64,000 nucleotides of DNA, taken from assembly GCF_001437055.1 (NCBI RefSeq), contig NZ_JQBW01000009.1, forward strand, positions 63,209 through 127,208, in the 5' to 3' direction. Positions 47,228 to 56,888 of the stretch are shown in pieces. Both the position numbers and the translations under genes were made by a program. Below the pieces are notes generated by a model. It did no database searches. It was not told the DNA's origin and saw nothing but the letters and a program-made list of their open reading frames with translations. Numbering within the stretch: position 1 is the stretch's first letter; every line of letters begins with the position of its first letter. The stretch comes from Limosilactobacillus secaliphilus. GTDB lineage: Bacteria; Bacillota; Bacilli; Lactobacillales; Lactobacillaceae.

Positions 47228-47599
47228 CTAGTGGCGGCTGGCACGATGATTGTGGCCGCCATTAATTTTATGAACTTTGCGTTTGAAGTGGATGGCTGGA
47301 CCGGTATCGAGCTTGAAATGCCGCATTTTACCTGGGAAGGGGCGATTAGCGAGGCGGATCGGCGACCATGACTGCATGATGGCGGTCATCGATTGCAAAG
47401 CGGCCAATTGTTTTGGATCACCCTCGGCTTTGGCAGCTTGCAAAATGTCTGATTGCAAGCGTTTTACCAAATTCAAGTGGTAGGCCAGCAACTCCTGAGT
47501 GAGCGGGGCATTACGGTACTCGTTGAATAGATGTTGGATTAATTGCATAGCGTCGTGCACATTCTGTGGCTGGACGTAACGGTGTTTTTCTTCAGTCAT
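47228..47599 (-). CDS. Hypothetical protein, 123 aa
   Basis: A minus-strand gene I do not recognise. ATG 47599 is preceded by CGGAGAT. The first ~75 residues are predicted mostly helical (MQLIQHLFNEYRNAPLTQ, LLAYHLNLVKRLQSDILQAA). The C-terminal 50 are basic and His-rich, ending KINGGHNHRASRH. No membrane segment or signal. It is divergent from hrcA, and the CtsR-box-like repeat lies 19 bases upstream of its start. It might therefore share heat-shock control (inference). Confidence 0.65.
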   Translation of the reverse strand: MTEEKHRYVQPQNVHDAMQLIQHLFNEYRNAPLTQELLAYHLNLVKRLQSDILQAAKAEGDPKQLAALQSMTAIMQSWSPIRLANRPFPGKMRHFKLDTGPAIHFKRKVHKINGGHNHRASRH

Positions 47600-47617
47600 A
47601 AAATAATCTCCGAAATC

Positions 47618-47634
47618 TTTGACTTTTGTTGACT
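47618..47634. promoter_or_regulatory. Candidate CtsR operator
   Basis: On the minus strand AGTCAAC-AAA-AGTCAAA fits the CtsR heptad repeat RGTCAAA-NAN-RGTCAAA with one mismatch. It overlaps the hrcA -35. Confidence 0.7.
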
Positions 47635-47657
47635 TTAACCATGATGGTTGTTATATT
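47629..47657 (+). promoter_or_regulatory. hrcA operon promoter
   Basis: TTGACT (47629-47634) and TATATT (47652-47657), spacer 17, with an AACCAT/ATGGTT palindrome in the spacer. The CIRCE lies directly downstream. Confidence 0.8.
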
Positions 47658-47667
47658 AGTAATGTGC

Positions 47668-47694
47668 TTAGCACTTAACCATCAAGAGTGCTAA
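47668..47694 (+). promoter_or_regulatory. CIRCE element (HrcA operator)
   Basis: TTAGCACTT-N9-GAGTGCTAA, one base off the perfect TTAGCACTC-N9-GAGTGCTAA inverted repeat, between the promoter and hrcA. Confidence 0.95.
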
Positions 47695-47710
47695 AAGGAA
47701 GTGATCAAAG

Positions 47711-48760
47711 ATGTTAACAAAACGACAAGAAGCGATTCTGCAGGCGATTGTAAGGCAGTACACCGCAACTGGTCAACCGGTGGGATCTAAACATTTGACC
47801 GGCAAGTTCCCGATGAAGGTTTCGTCGGCAACGATTCGTAACGAAATGGCTGTCTTAGAGCACCAAGGCCTGGTTAAGAAGGAACACTCCTCATCAGGTC
47901 GGATACCTTCTAAGAATGGTTACCGTTACTATGTTGATCACTTGCTGGATCCTAACAGTGTTTCGGAAAATGATTTAGTGGTGATTCAGAATTCACTGGG
48001 CACCAATTTCCGTGAGCTGGACGAAATCGTTTCCCGGTCTGCGGATATCTTATCCAAATTGACGTCTTACACCGCTTTTACTTTGAAGCCGGAGCAGAAA
48101 GACGCCCGATTGAGCGGCTTTCGGTTGGTACCACTGGGTAACCATAAAGTGATTGCCATTCTGGTAACCGATACCGGTGAAGTTGCCAACGAGAGCTTCA
48201 CGATTCCACGTGAAATGGATCCGGAAGCACTTGAGGCCGTTGTCCGCATGGTTAACGATAAGTTAGCTGGCAAGACATTGGTTGAAGTTGTGCAGCGTCT
48301 GCAGACGGATATTCCGGTGCAGTTGACCAACTACATGCAGAGTCCGGATGGCTTCTTGGATATTTTTGATAGCGTGCTGACGAAAGCCGAGCGCGAACAC
48401 TTCTTTGTTGGTGGCCGCCTGAATCTTCTAGGACTTTCAAGCAGCCAACAACCGGATGAGATTAAGGCATTGTATGAACTCTTGGATGCCAAGGACCGCT
48501 TGTCATCGATCATTAACTCCGATGCTAGCGATACCGGCATCAGCGTGAAGATTGGGCATGAGATTGCTAACAGCGACTTGCTCAACAATTATTCGTTGAT
48601 CACCGCCAAGTATGATGTGGACCAATATGGTGAGGGAATTATCGCCGTACTGGGGCCGACCGCGATGCCTTACTCGCGGACAATTGGAATTGTCGATGCC
48701 TTTCGGCGGGAGCTAGCTAAGCGACTGCTGGATTATTATCATCATTACTATGGCTCATAG
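47711..48760 (+). CDS. hrcA: Heat-inducible transcription repressor HrcA
   Basis: A 349-aa repressor that binds CIRCE. The N-terminal winged helix (QEAILQAIVRQYTATGQPVGS, SSATIRNEMAVLEHQGLVKKEH) is followed by an IDD and GAF-like dimerisation region, with VLGPTAMPYSRTIGIVDAFRR near the end. AAAGGAAG precedes ATG. A CIRCE upstream implies autoregulation. First gene of hrcA-grpE-dnaK. Confidence 0.97.
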   Translation: MLTKRQEAILQAIVRQYTATGQPVGSKHLTGKFPMKVSSATIRNEMAVLEHQGLVKKEHSSSGRIPSKNGYRYYVDHLLDPNSVSENDLVVIQNSLGTNFRELDEIVSRSADILSKLTSYTAFTLKPEQKDARLSGFRLVPLGNHKVIAILVTDTGEVANESFTIPREMDPEALEAVVRMVNDKLAGKTLVEVVQRLQTDIPVQLTNYMQSPDGFLDIFDSVLTKAEREHFFVGGRLNLLGLSSSQQPDEIKALYELLDAKDRLSSIINSDASDTGISVKIGHEIANSDLLNNYSLITAKYDVDQYGEGIIAVLGPTAMPYSRTIGIVDAFRRELAKRLLDYYHHYYGS

Positions 48761-48770
48761 GAGGGATTAA

Positions 48771-49346
48771 ATGGCAAAGAAAGAAGCGGCTGAAAGTGCC
48801 AGTCAGGCAACCGCTAGTGCAGCTAAGAAGGTCGAAAAGAAGGCTGAAAATGCCACCAAGGCAAAGCCTAAAGACGACCAAGTCACCAAGCTGCAAAAGC
48901 AAGTTGCCGACTTAAAGAAGCAAGTTGAGGACAAAGATAACCAATTCTTGCGGGCCGAGGCCGAAATTCAAAATATGACCAAACGTTTCAATAAGGAACG
49001 CGCCCAGTTGGCCAAGTATGATGGCCAGGAATTAGCAACCAGCATCCTGCCGGTTTTAGATAACCTGAAACGGGCGTTGGCCATTGAAGTTCATGATGAA
49101 AATGGTACCCAATTAAAGAAGGGTATCCAAATGGTGCATGATCATCTGGAACACGCATTAAAGGAGCATTCCATTACGGAAATCGATGCTTTGAACAAGC
49201 CTTTTGATCCGACCACGCAACAAGCGGTGCAGACAGTTGCCGCTAGTGGTGATCAAAAGAAGGACACCGTTGTGAAGGTACTCCAAGCCGGTTACCAAAT
49301 GAAGGACCGGGTGTTACGTCCAGCAATGGTCGTCGTTGCACAATAA
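48771..49346 (+). CDS. grpE: Nucleotide exchange factor GrpE
   Basis: A 191-aa cochaperone releasing ADP from DnaK. A long N-terminal Lys/Ala/Glu-rich and coiled-coil segment (residues 1-75) precedes NMTKRFNKERAQLAKYDGQ and the C-terminal beta domain (VLQAGYQMKDRVLRPAMVVVAQ). ATG follows GGAGGG. Spacing of 10 bases to hrcA supports coupling. Confidence 0.96.
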   Translation: MAKKEAAESASQATASAAKKVEKKAENATKAKPKDDQVTKLQKQVADLKKQVEDKDNQFLRAEAEIQNMTKRFNKERAQLAKYDGQELATSILPVLDNLKRALAIEVHDENGTQLKKGIQMVHDHLEHALKEHSITEIDALNKPFDPTTQQAVQTVAASGDQKKDTVVKVLQAGYQMKDRVLRPAMVVVAQ

Positions 49347-49382
49347 ATTTGAATTAAAGCAATAAAAAGAAGGGATATCATA

Positions 49383-51269
49383 ATGGCAAGCAATAAGATT
49401 ATCGGAATTGACTTAGGGACTACCAACTCCGCTGTCGCCGTCATGGAAGGTGATCAACCAAAGATCATCACTAACCCTGAAGGTGGCCGGACGACCCCAT
49501 CAGTTGTTTCCTTTAAGAATGGTGAAACCCAAGTTGGTGAAGTTGCCAAGCGGCAAGCAATCACCAACCCGAACACCATTACTTCAATCAAGTCGCACAT
49601 GGGTGAAGCAGGTTACACGGTTGATATCGAAGGCAAGAAGTACACGCCACAAGAAATCTCCGCTATGATTCTGCAATACATCAAGAAGTACGCTGAAGAT
49701 TACATTGGCGATACGGTTGACAAGGCCGTTATCACGGTGCCAGCTTACTTCAACGACGCTCAGCGGCAAGCAACCAAGGACGCTGGTAAGATTGCTGGCT
49801 TGGATGTCAAGCGGATTATCAACGAACCAACTGCTTCTTCTCTGGCTTATGGTCTGGACAAGAAGAACAAGGATGAAAAGATTCTGGTTTACGACCTTGG
49901 TGGTGGGACCTTCGATGTTTCCATCCTGCAATTAGGTGACGGTGTCTTCCAAGTACTGTCAACCAACGGTGATACTCACTTAGGTGGGGATGACTTCGAC
50001 CAGAAGATCATGGATTGGCTGATCGATGGCTTCAAGCAGGAACACGGCATTGACCTGTCACAAGACAAGATGGCTCTGCAACGGCTGAAGGATGCTGCTG
50101 AAAAGGCTAAGAAGGACCTGTCCGGTGTTCAAGAAACGCAAATCAGTCTGCCATTCATCTCCTCTGGTGAAAATGGCCCACTGCACTTGGAAAAGACTTT
50201 GACCCGGGCAAAGTTCAACCAGATGACCAATGACCTGGTTGAAAAGACGAAGCAGCCAGTTATGAACGCCATGAAGGATGCTGGCTTGCAATTTAGTGAC
50301 ATTGATGAAGTCATCTTAAACGGTGGTTCTACGCGGATTCCAGCTGTTCAGGAAATGGTTAAGGAATTGACTGGCAAGGAACCTAACCACTCCATCAACC
50401 CTGACGAAGCCGTTGCTTTAGGTGCTGCTATTCAAGGTGGTGTCCTGACCGGTGATGTTAAGGATGTCGTATTGCTGGATGTTACCCCATTGTCCTTAGG
50501 GATTGAAACGATGGGTGGCGTCTTCACCAAGTTGATTGATCGTAACACGACCATTCCAACTTCCAAGAGTCAAATCTTCTCCACTGCTGCTGATAACCAA
50601 CCAGCCGTAGACATTCATGTTCTGCAAGGTGAACGGCCAATGGCAGCCGACGACAAGACGCTTGGTAACTTCCAACTGACGGACATTCCGCCTGCACCAC
50701 GTGGTGTTCCGCAAATCAAGGTTACCTTTGATATCGACAAGAACGGTATCGTTAACGTTTCTGCCGAAGATCAGGGTACGCACAAGAAGCAGAACATCAC
50801 TATCAAGTCTTCTTCAGGTCTGTCCGATGAAGAAATTGAACGGATGAAGAAGGATGCCGAAGAACACGCCGATGCCGATAAGAAGAAGAAGGAAGAAGCC
50901 GATCTGCGTAACGAAACTGATCAGCTGCTCTTCCAAACTGATAAGACCTTGAAGGAACTCAAGGGCAAGGTTTCCGACGATGAAATCAAGAAGGCTGAGG
51001 ACGCTAAGAAGGCACTGCAAAAGGCTAAGGATGACAACAACCTTGATGAAATGAAGTCCAAGAAGGATGCATTGAACAAGATTGTTCAAGACTTGACTGT
51101 CAAGCTCTACCAGCAGGCTCAGGGTAACCAACAACAAGGTGGTGCCCAAGGCGGTCCACAGGCTGGCCCAACTAATGGCAATAACAACAATAACAACTCC
51201 AATAATGGCGGCGACGGCAGCACTGTCGACGGCGATTTTGAAGAAGTTAACCCCGATGACAAAAAATAA
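49383..51269 (+). CDS. dnaK: Molecular chaperone DnaK (Hsp70)
   Basis: A 628-aa Hsp70. The ATPase signature [17 protein letters not shown], the phosphate loop [14 protein letters not shown] and the [13 protein letters not shown] motif are intact. The substrate-binding domain and a disordered C-terminal tail of Gln/Asn/Gly ([16 protein letters not shown]) end in EEVNPDDKK. Lacks the 24-residue insertion of Gram-negative DnaK. GAAGGGATAT precedes ATG. A terminator hairpin follows, separating it from dnaJ. Confidence 0.98.
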   Translation: MASNKIIGIDLGTTNSAVAVMEGDQPKIITNPEGGRTTPSVVSFKNGETQVGEVAKRQAITNPNTITSIKSHMGEAGYTVDIEGKKYTPQEISAMILQYIKKYAEDYIGDTVDKAVITVPAYFNDAQRQATKDAGKIAGLDVKRIINEPTASSLAYGLDKKNKDEKILVYDLGGGTFDVSILQLGDGVFQVLSTNGDTHLGGDDFDQKIMDWLIDGFKQEHGIDLSQDKMALQRLKDAAEKAKKDLSGVQETQISLPFISSGENGPLHLEKTLTRAKFNQMTNDLVEKTKQPVMNAMKDAGLQFSDIDEVILNGGSTRIPAVQEMVKELTGKEPNHSINPDEAVALGAAIQGGVLTGDVKDVVLLDVTPLSLGIETMGGVFTKLIDRNTTIPTSKSQIFSTAADNQPAVDIHVLQGERPMAADDKTLGNFQLTDIPPAPRGVPQIKVTFDIDKNGIVNVSAEDQGTHKKQNITIKSSSGLSDEEIERMKKDAEEHADADKKKKEEADLRNETDQLLFQTDKTLKELKGKVSDDEIKKAEDAKKALQKAKDDNNLDEMKSKKDALNKIVQDLTVKLYQQAQGNQQQGGAQGGPQAGPTNGNNNNNNSNNGGDGSTVDGDFEEVNPDDKK

Positions 51270-51326
51270 TGGTTGAAAAAATTGAGCAGGTTGATGAAAC
51301 CAATGCTTGATTGACAACCAATGAAA

Positions 51327-51382
51327 CACAAATGGCCGCTAGTATCCGGAAAGCTGAAGACTAGCGACCTATTTGTGCTTTT
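51327..51382 (+). terminator. Terminator between dnaK and dnaJ
   Basis: CACAAAT / ATTTGTG outer stem, GCTAGT / ACTAGC inner stem, then CTTTT. Confidence 0.75.
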
Positions 51383-51405
51383 AGGCGAGTGGGGTTAATC
51401 GCTGC

Positions 51406-51434
51406 TAGTTGCTTGCAGAAAGTAATGCTATACT
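51406..51434 (+). promoter_or_regulatory. dnaJ promoter
   Basis: Clear -10 TATACT (51429-51434) with a weak -35 TAGTTG, spacer 17. No CIRCE is visible here. Confidence 0.5.
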
Positions 51435-51465
51435 GTGGTTTAGATTTTCTAGATGAGGGATGTAC

Positions 51466-52620
51466 ATGGCTGAAGAAAATTATTATGACATTCTCGGGGT
51501 TAGCAAGGATGCCTCGGAAGACGAGATCAATCGCGCTTACCGTAAACTAGCGGCAAAGTACCACCCGGATGTTAACCACGCTCCTGGTGCCGAAGAAAAA
51601 TTCAAGAAAATCAATGAGGCCCATGAAGTTCTGTCAAACAAACAGAAGCGGGCCCAATACGATCAATTTGGCTCGGCCGGTCCGAACGCTGGTGCTGGTC
51701 AAGGCTTTGGCGGCTTTGGTGGCGGCCAAGGCTTTAGCCAAGCTGGTTTCGGTGACTTCAGTGACATCTTTGGTGATATTTTTGGTGGCGGCCGTGCACG
51801 GCGGGACCCCAGCGCTCCGCAACAGGGTCGTGACTTACAGTACACCATGACTTTGAAGTTTATGGAAGCCATCAAAGGTAAGGAAACCGAGATCAAATAT
51901 AATCGGGAAGCCCAATGTGATGTCTGTCACGGCAGCGGTTTACGGCCGGGCAAGTCAGCACAAACCTGTCATGAATGTGGCGGCCGTGGCTACATTGTTC
52001 GTCAACGTCGGACCATGATGGGCATGATGCAATCACAAGAAACTTGTCCAAACTGTCATGGGACCGGTAAAGAAATCAAGCCGGAAGACCGGTGTGCCAA
52101 CTGTGGTGGTAGTGGCCATGTACAGGAACGGCATGCGTTGAAGGTGAAGGTTCCTGCCGGTGTTGATGATGGTCAACAGATGCGGCTGCAGGGTCAAGGT
52201 GAAGCTGGTAAGAACGGTGGCCCTTATGGTGACCTCTACTTGCTTTTCCACGTCACCCCAAGTCGGACCTTCAAACGTGACGGAACCACTATCTATGTTG
52301 ACCAGGATATCAGTTTTGCCCAGGCGGCATTGGGTGACAAGATCAAAGTGCAGACCGTGCATGGCGACGTTGATCTTAAAGTTCCCGCCGGCACCCAGTC
52401 AGAGACGAACTTCCGGCTGCGTGGCAAAGGGGTTCCGCGCCTGAATGGCAAGGGCAATGGTGACGAACATGTTCGGATCCATGTTAAGACCCCAACCAAC
52501 ATGAATAAGAAGCAAAGGGAAGCAATCATGGCATTTGCGGCGGCTTCCGGTGAAAATGTTAAGGGCATTAAGAACGGCTTCTTTGACAAGCTGAAGGATG
52601 CTTTTGACGATAAGGATTAA
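51466..52620 (+). CDS. dnaJ: Chaperone DnaJ (Hsp40)
   Basis: A 384-aa type-I Hsp40. The J-domain ([22 protein letters not shown], with HPD in KYHPDVN) is followed by a Gly/Phe-rich region. A zinc-finger region then has four repeats ([32 protein letters not shown]), and the C-terminal peptide-binding domain ends it. ATG 51466 has GAGGG 5-6 bases upstream; ATG 51460 lies too close to that site. It has a separate promoter without CIRCE. Confidence 0.97.
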   Translation: MAEENYYDILGVSKDASEDEINRAYRKLAAKYHPDVNHAPGAEEKFKKINEAHEVLSNKQKRAQYDQFGSAGPNAGAGQGFGGFGGGQGFSQAGFGDFSDIFGDIFGGGRARRDPSAPQQGRDLQYTMTLKFMEAIKGKETEIKYNREAQCDVCHGSGLRPGKSAQTCHECGGRGYIVRQRRTMMGMMQSQETCPNCHGTGKEIKPEDRCANCGGSGHVQERHALKVKVPAGVDDGQQMRLQGQGEAGKNGGPYGDLYLLFHVTPSRTFKRDGTTIYVDQDISFAQAALGDKIKVQTVHGDVDLKVPAGTQSETNFRLRGKGVPRLNGKGNGDEHVRIHVKTPTNMNKKQREAIMAFAAASGENVKGIKNGFFDKLKDAFDDKD

Positions 52621-52641
52621 CACAATTGCACGTTAACAAGA

Positions 52642-52681
52642 GCGTGACTATGACAAAGTTGTCTAAGTCACGCCCTTTTTG
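52642..52681 (+). terminator. Terminator after dnaJ
   Basis: GCGTGACT / AGTCACGC perfect stem with a 16-base loop containing a nested ACAAAGTTGT, then T run. Confidence 0.85.
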
Positions 52682-52700
52682 TGGTTTGGGCCATTGATCA

Positions 52701-52729
52701 TGACTTAGACCAGCACAACTTGTTATAAT
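52701..52729 (+). promoter_or_regulatory. lepA promoter
   Basis: Consensus -10 TATAAT (52724-52729) with a poor -35 TGACTT at a 17-base spacer. Confidence 0.5.
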
Positions 52730-52764
52730 AAAAAGCAGAATGCATCGAAAGCGAGTAATGACGT

Positions 52765-54600
52765 ATGGATTTAGATAAACTAAAAGAACGGCAGAAGCAC
52801 ATCCGTAACTTCTCCATTGTGGCCCATATCGACCACGGTAAGTCGACCCTTGCCGACCGGATTTTGGAACTGACCGATTCCATTTCCAAGCGGGAGATGA
52901 AGGACCAGGTGCTTGATGACATGCCCCTGGAGCGTGAACGGGGGATTACGATCAAGCTGAACGCCGTTGCCTTGACCTACCATGCCAAGGATGGCGAGGA
53001 CTATATTTTCCACTTGATTGACACCCCAGGCCACGTGGACTTTTCTTATGAAGTCTCTCGGTCACTGGCTGCCTGTGAAGGGGCCATCTTGGTTGTCGAC
53101 GCGACCCAAGGGGTTGAAGCCCAAACCTTGGCCAACGTTTACCTGGCACTTGACAACGACTTGTCCATTTTGCCGGTTATCAACAAGATTGACTTACCAT
53201 CGGCGGATCCAGAGGGGACCAAGAAGCAGATCGAAGACGAAATCGGTCTGGATACCGATGAAGCGGTCGACATCAGTGCCAAAACTGGTCAAGGCGTTCC
53301 TGAAGTCCTCGAAAAGATCGTTAAAGACGTGCCTGCACCGACTGGCGATCTGACGGCACCGTTGAAGGCTTTGATTTTCGATTCCAAGTACGATGATTAC
53401 CGTGGCGTGGTTCTGAGCGTGCGCGTTTTCGAAGGGACCGTCAAAAAGGGCGACCGGATTAAGCTCATGAACAGCGGGACTGAATATGAAGTTGCAGAAG
53501 TCGGCATCAACTCACCAAAGCCATTGGCCCGCGACCTGCTGATGGCGGGTGATGTTGGCTACATTACCGCCGCCATTAAGGACATCAAGGATACCCGGGT
53601 CGGTGATACGGTCACCAGTGCCGATCACCCGACTAAGGAGCCGTTGAAGGGTTACCGGAAGATGCAGCCAATGGTTTATGCTGGTTTGTATCCAACCGAT
53701 AATGCCAAGTTCAACGATCTGCGGGACGCGTTGGAAAAGTTGCAATTAAACGATGCCGCATTGACCTTTGAACCCGAATCATCACAAGCATTAGGCTTCG
53801 GTTTCCGTTGTGGCTTCTTAGGAATGCTCCACATGGATGTGGTTCAGGAACGACTGGAGCGGGAATTCGACTTGGACCTGATCACGACGGCACCATCAGT
53901 TACTTATCATGTTGACTTGCATGATGGTTCGATGAAGGAAGTCGAGAACCCGTCAGATATGCCGGATGCTTCCGAAATCAAGGATATTAAGGAACCCTAC
54001 GTTAAGGCATCGATCATGGTACCTAATGATTACGTCGGTCCGGTGATGGAGCTGTGTCAACGTAAGCGGGGGCAGTTTGATACCATGGAATATCTGAGTG
54101 ACACGCGGGTGGATGTGATCTATCATATTCCGCTGGCGGAAATCATCTATGACTTCTTTGATAAACTGAAATCGAGCACCCGTGGTTACGCTTCATTGGA
54201 CTATGAATTGGCTGACTACCGTGCTTCCTCGTTGGTTAAGATCGATATCCTGCTGAACGGGGACAAAGTTGATGCCTTGAGTTTCATCACCCACAAGGAT
54301 TTTGCGGCTGAACGTGGTCGTGAAATTGCCAGCAAGCTGAAGAAGATCATTCCACGACAGAACTTCGAAATTCCAATTCAAGCTGCCATTGGTTCAAAGA
54401 TCATTGCCCGGACCAACATCAAGGCTTACCGGAAGGATGTTACTGCCCGGATCCACACTGGGGACCCAGACCGGCGTGCCAAGCTGTTGGAAAAGCAGAA
54501 GCGTGGTAAGAAGCGGATGAAGGCCGTTGGTAAGGTCGATATCCCTCAGGAAGCGTTCATGGCCGTCTTGAAGACCGATGAAGAAATTGACGATAAATAA
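52765..54600 (+). CDS. lepA: Elongation factor 4 (LepA)
   Basis: A 611-aa back-translocating ribosomal GTPase. The G-domain motifs [21 protein letters not shown] and [10 protein letters not shown] are present, followed by the EF-G-like domain II, LepA domain III with [11 protein letters not shown] and the LepA-specific C-terminal domain. No good Shine-Dalgarno is visible before ATG, only GCGAG. dnaJ-lepA is the usual Firmicute order. Prophage DNA begins just downstream, so its native terminator is not clear. Confidence 0.96.
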   Translation: MDLDKLKERQKHIRNFSIVAHIDHGKSTLADRILELTDSISKREMKDQVLDDMPLERERGITIKLNAVALTYHAKDGEDYIFHLIDTPGHVDFSYEVSRSLAACEGAILVVDATQGVEAQTLANVYLALDNDLSILPVINKIDLPSADPEGTKKQIEDEIGLDTDEAVDISAKTGQGVPEVLEKIVKDVPAPTGDLTAPLKALIFDSKYDDYRGVVLSVRVFEGTVKKGDRIKLMNSGTEYEVAEVGINSPKPLARDLLMAGDVGYITAAIKDIKDTRVGDTVTSADHPTKEPLKGYRKMQPMVYAGLYPTDNAKFNDLRDALEKLQLNDAALTFEPESSQALGFGFRCGFLGMLHMDVVQERLEREFDLDLITTAPSVTYHVDLHDGSMKEVENPSDMPDASEIKDIKEPYVKASIMVPNDYVGPVMELCQRKRGQFDTMEYLSDTRVDVIYHIPLAEIIYDFFDKLKSSTRGYASLDYELADYRASSLVKIDILLNGDKVDALSFITHKDFAAERGREIASKLKKIIPRQNFEIPIQAAIGSKIIARTNIKAYRKDVTARIHTGDPDRRAKLLEKQKRGKKRMKAVGKVDIPQEAFMAVLKTDEEIDDK

Positions 54601-54662
54601 TGCTGTAATAGCGGCAATCACCTTATTACTTGCATTATAGCTATACCAATTTTCTTGCCGTT

Positions 54663-54743
54663 TTCCCTGAATTTTCCCTGAACAATTAAATTCAGGGAAG
54701 GTCATCAGGGATGGTTTTAAGCTTCTTCATGAGATTCAGGGAA
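54663..54743. repeat. Integrase arm-type repeats in the putative attL region
   Basis: TTCCCTGAA occurs at 54663-54671 and 54674-54682. Its complement TTCAGGGAA occurs at 54691-54699 and 54735-54743, with an ATCAGGGAT variant at 54704-54712. They sit between lepA and the integrase 3' end, the arrangement expected for arm-binding sites. The core attachment site should lie nearby but cannot be defined without attR. Confidence 0.65.
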
Positions 54744-54747
54744 GGAA

Positions 54748-55535
54748 TTAGATTTTGGCTATACTTTCAAAGAGATCAGCAGTTTCTTTCTTTTTACTGC
54801 TGGTAATATGAATGTAAGTATTCATTGTTGTTTCAATCTTTGAGTGGCCCAAACGAACTTGCACTTCTTTTGGCGTAGCACCTGCTTCAAGTAACAAGGT
54901 TGCATGAGTATGCCTAAGCGAATGGAAGTTAAATGGAAAACCTAATTTGCTGTGAACTAATGAGCTTAAGTATTTGACTGAGTTTGGCGTAATAGGTTTG
55001 CCGTTTGACTTGGTGCAGACAAGTTGTGATTCAAAGTAGCGTTTTCCATAACGAAGCCGATTTTTGCTTTGCTGGAGACGCTGCTTTTTTAGTATAGAAA
55101 CTAATGCGTTACCAATCGGGATTGTTCGACGACTAGCTGCAGTTTTCAACTTACCGATGCGGATGTCATGTGCACCGAATTGCTTCATTTGCTCCACGAC
55201 GTTAATCTCTCTATTAATGAGGTCAACATTGTTCCAACTTAATCCACAAACTTCACCGCGACGCATTCCGGTATAAAATGCAATGAAGAAGGGGACAATT
55301 TCGGCGCTATCTCTTCCAAAATAATCGACAATCTGTGAAAACTGTTTGACTGTGATAATCTTTAAGTCTTCGCGTGTCTTCGCTGGCTCGTCAATCTTCG
55401 GCATTTTGATGTACATAGCTGGTGAACTATTCAATACCTGTAGAGGATAAACTGCATATTTGAGTGATTCTTTAATAACCATTAGAATGATTTCTACAGA
55501 ATGTTTGGACAGTGGCTTATGATCTCGTTTATACT
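54748..55535 (-). pseudogene. Tyrosine-recombinase integrase, N-terminally truncated
   Basis: The catalytic half of a phage-type tyrosine integrase. The residues of the RKHRH-Y set are visible: Arg in FYTGMRRGEVCGL, HSLRHTHATLL, GHSKIE and Tyr in NTYIHI. The frame continues upstream of the ATG at 55482 through a core-binding-like segment (DHKPLSKHSVEIIL) and then loses similarity around 55520-55540. The arm-binding domain and part of the core-binding domain are gone, replaced by tail-gene DNA in the opposite orientation. No Shine-Dalgarno precedes the internal ATG. Judged non-functional. Confidence 0.85.
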
Positions 55536-56573
55536 TCCAAAATTCAAGAAACGGAAGATTACACGACTATCACGACTGCAATCAAAGGAACTGGCAAACA
55601 GATTGAGCAAACTGATAGTGGTGCAAGTGGTGGTAATGGTGCTGTTGCTTCATTTGCGCGCCAATTTGTTGGCCGGCCATACGTGTGGGGTGGTAACACG
55701 CACAGTGGTTGGGACTGCTCAGGGTTTGTCGCTTATGTTTACAATCATTTTGGTATCCCAATGCATCAACCAACCACCTATGAAGAGTTTCAAGGCCAAG
55801 TCGTTGGTCCACCATATCAGGAAGGTGACATGCTCTTCTGGGGTGCTCGTGGTAATACCTACCACGTCGCTTTAGCTCTGGATAGCAACACTATGGAGAT
55901 GGCGGCTAATCCTGAACAAGGAACAATAATTCAGTCGATTAATTCATGGCCTCCCGCTTTCGGTGTACGTAATGCTGCTATGGCCGCCAAAGTCAGCGGT
56001 GATAGTAGCAAGGATAATTCAGCCACCGACAGTACTAATTCAGATGCCGATTCTACTAATCAGCAGGCAAAATATACTTGTCAGGGTGAATACGATAGCA
56101 CAATGGCAGCTGATGATAAATGGGGTAAAATTTGGGCTGATCCGTTTAGTAGTGACATGATTACTGATGAAGGAACTCTAAAACAAGCGCTGAAAAAGCA
56201 AATTCATGATTATCCAGATGTACAGTACACAACAGACGGGATCACGTTTAAGGACAGTCTGTCATGTGGCATCAAAAACGACATTACTGTGGGTAATTAT
56301 GGTTATCTGCGTGATCGATACGGCGTTGATGTTAACGTTAGAATTCAAAGTTTTACTAAGTATCTAGATAGAAGCACAACGCACACTAGTTCGATAACTT
56401 TTGGTAATAAAATATTTGGAATTAATGAGTGGGACAGACGTGAAAGCTCTGCTAATGTAGCTTTGCATAAGGCGCCTAGAAAGCCAGAAACAGCTACACC
56501 AGCACCAGTTACAGGTGATGATATTCCTACGATTCAAGTTCCTCAAAAGGAAGATCATAAGAATGAAAAATGA
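55512..56573 (+). pseudogene. Phage tail protein with NlpC/P60 endopeptidase domain, 5'-truncated
   Basis: A 353-aa frame (GTG 55512, no convincing ribosome-binding site) encoding the end of a siphophage tail-tip protein. The tail-protein sequence begins at about ETEDYTTITTAIKGTGKQ and is interrupted by an inserted NlpC/P60 peptidase with Cys69 (DCSGF) and His118 (YHVALAL). Tail-protein sequence then resumes (GTLKQALKKQIHDYPDVQYT ... YGYLRDRYGVDVNVR ... ITFGNKIFG). The peptidase would cut cell-wall peptides during DNA injection. The 5' part was lost in the same deletion that cut the integrase. Confidence 0.8.
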
Positions 56574-56802
56574 CGATTCCAATATGATCACTAAACGAGT
56601 GATTATTGATGTGCCAATGTATGACAATAAAACCGGTGAATATGGCATAGGCTACTCACCAGATAATGGCAAGACCCGGATTGTCCAGGAGGGAACAGAA
56701 GGTCGACATTACCATCAAGAGACAGATGCTGATCGGATCAGTGAACTTGTGTTTGATGGCTTCAAGATTAAGTCACCAAATGGGACGATCTGGAAAATTT
56801 AA
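56563..56802 (+). CDS. Small phage protein, 79 aa
   Basis: ATG 56563 with AAAGGAAGA upstream; overlaps the tail-protein stop by 11 bases, suggesting translational coupling in the original tail operon. The product is acidic and soluble (KRVIIDVPMYDNKTGEYGIG ... ELVFDGFKIKSPNGTIWKI). I do not recognise a family. Proteins of this size commonly follow the tail endopeptidase in Lactobacillus phages. No frame damage is seen. Confidence 0.65.
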   Translation: MKNDDSNMITKRVIIDVPMYDNKTGEYGIGYSPDNGKTRIVQEGTEGRHYHQETDADRISELVFDGFKIKSPNGTIWKI

Positions 56803-56830
56803 TTTGATAATGAAGGCGATTTGATTAAAG

Positions 56831-56865
56831 AAAAAGAGGAGTCGTAATATGCGATTCCTCTTTTT
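56831..56865 (+). terminator. Hairpin with T-tract within the tail genes
   Basis: AAAAAGAGGA-TCG and CGA-TCCTCTTTTT pair almost perfectly around a 6-base loop. Confidence 0.7.
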
Positions 56866-56888
56866 ATATAGAAAGGTGGTTTTGATGC

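Noticed and set aside
51120-51240. Asn/Gly-rich repetitive tail of dnaK
   Set aside because: Normal disordered DnaK C terminus; not a microsatellite of special note.
54601-54660. lepA terminator from CGGCAA and TTGCCG
   Set aside because: The six-base arms are more than 40 bases apart and may span the phage junction; too weak to call.
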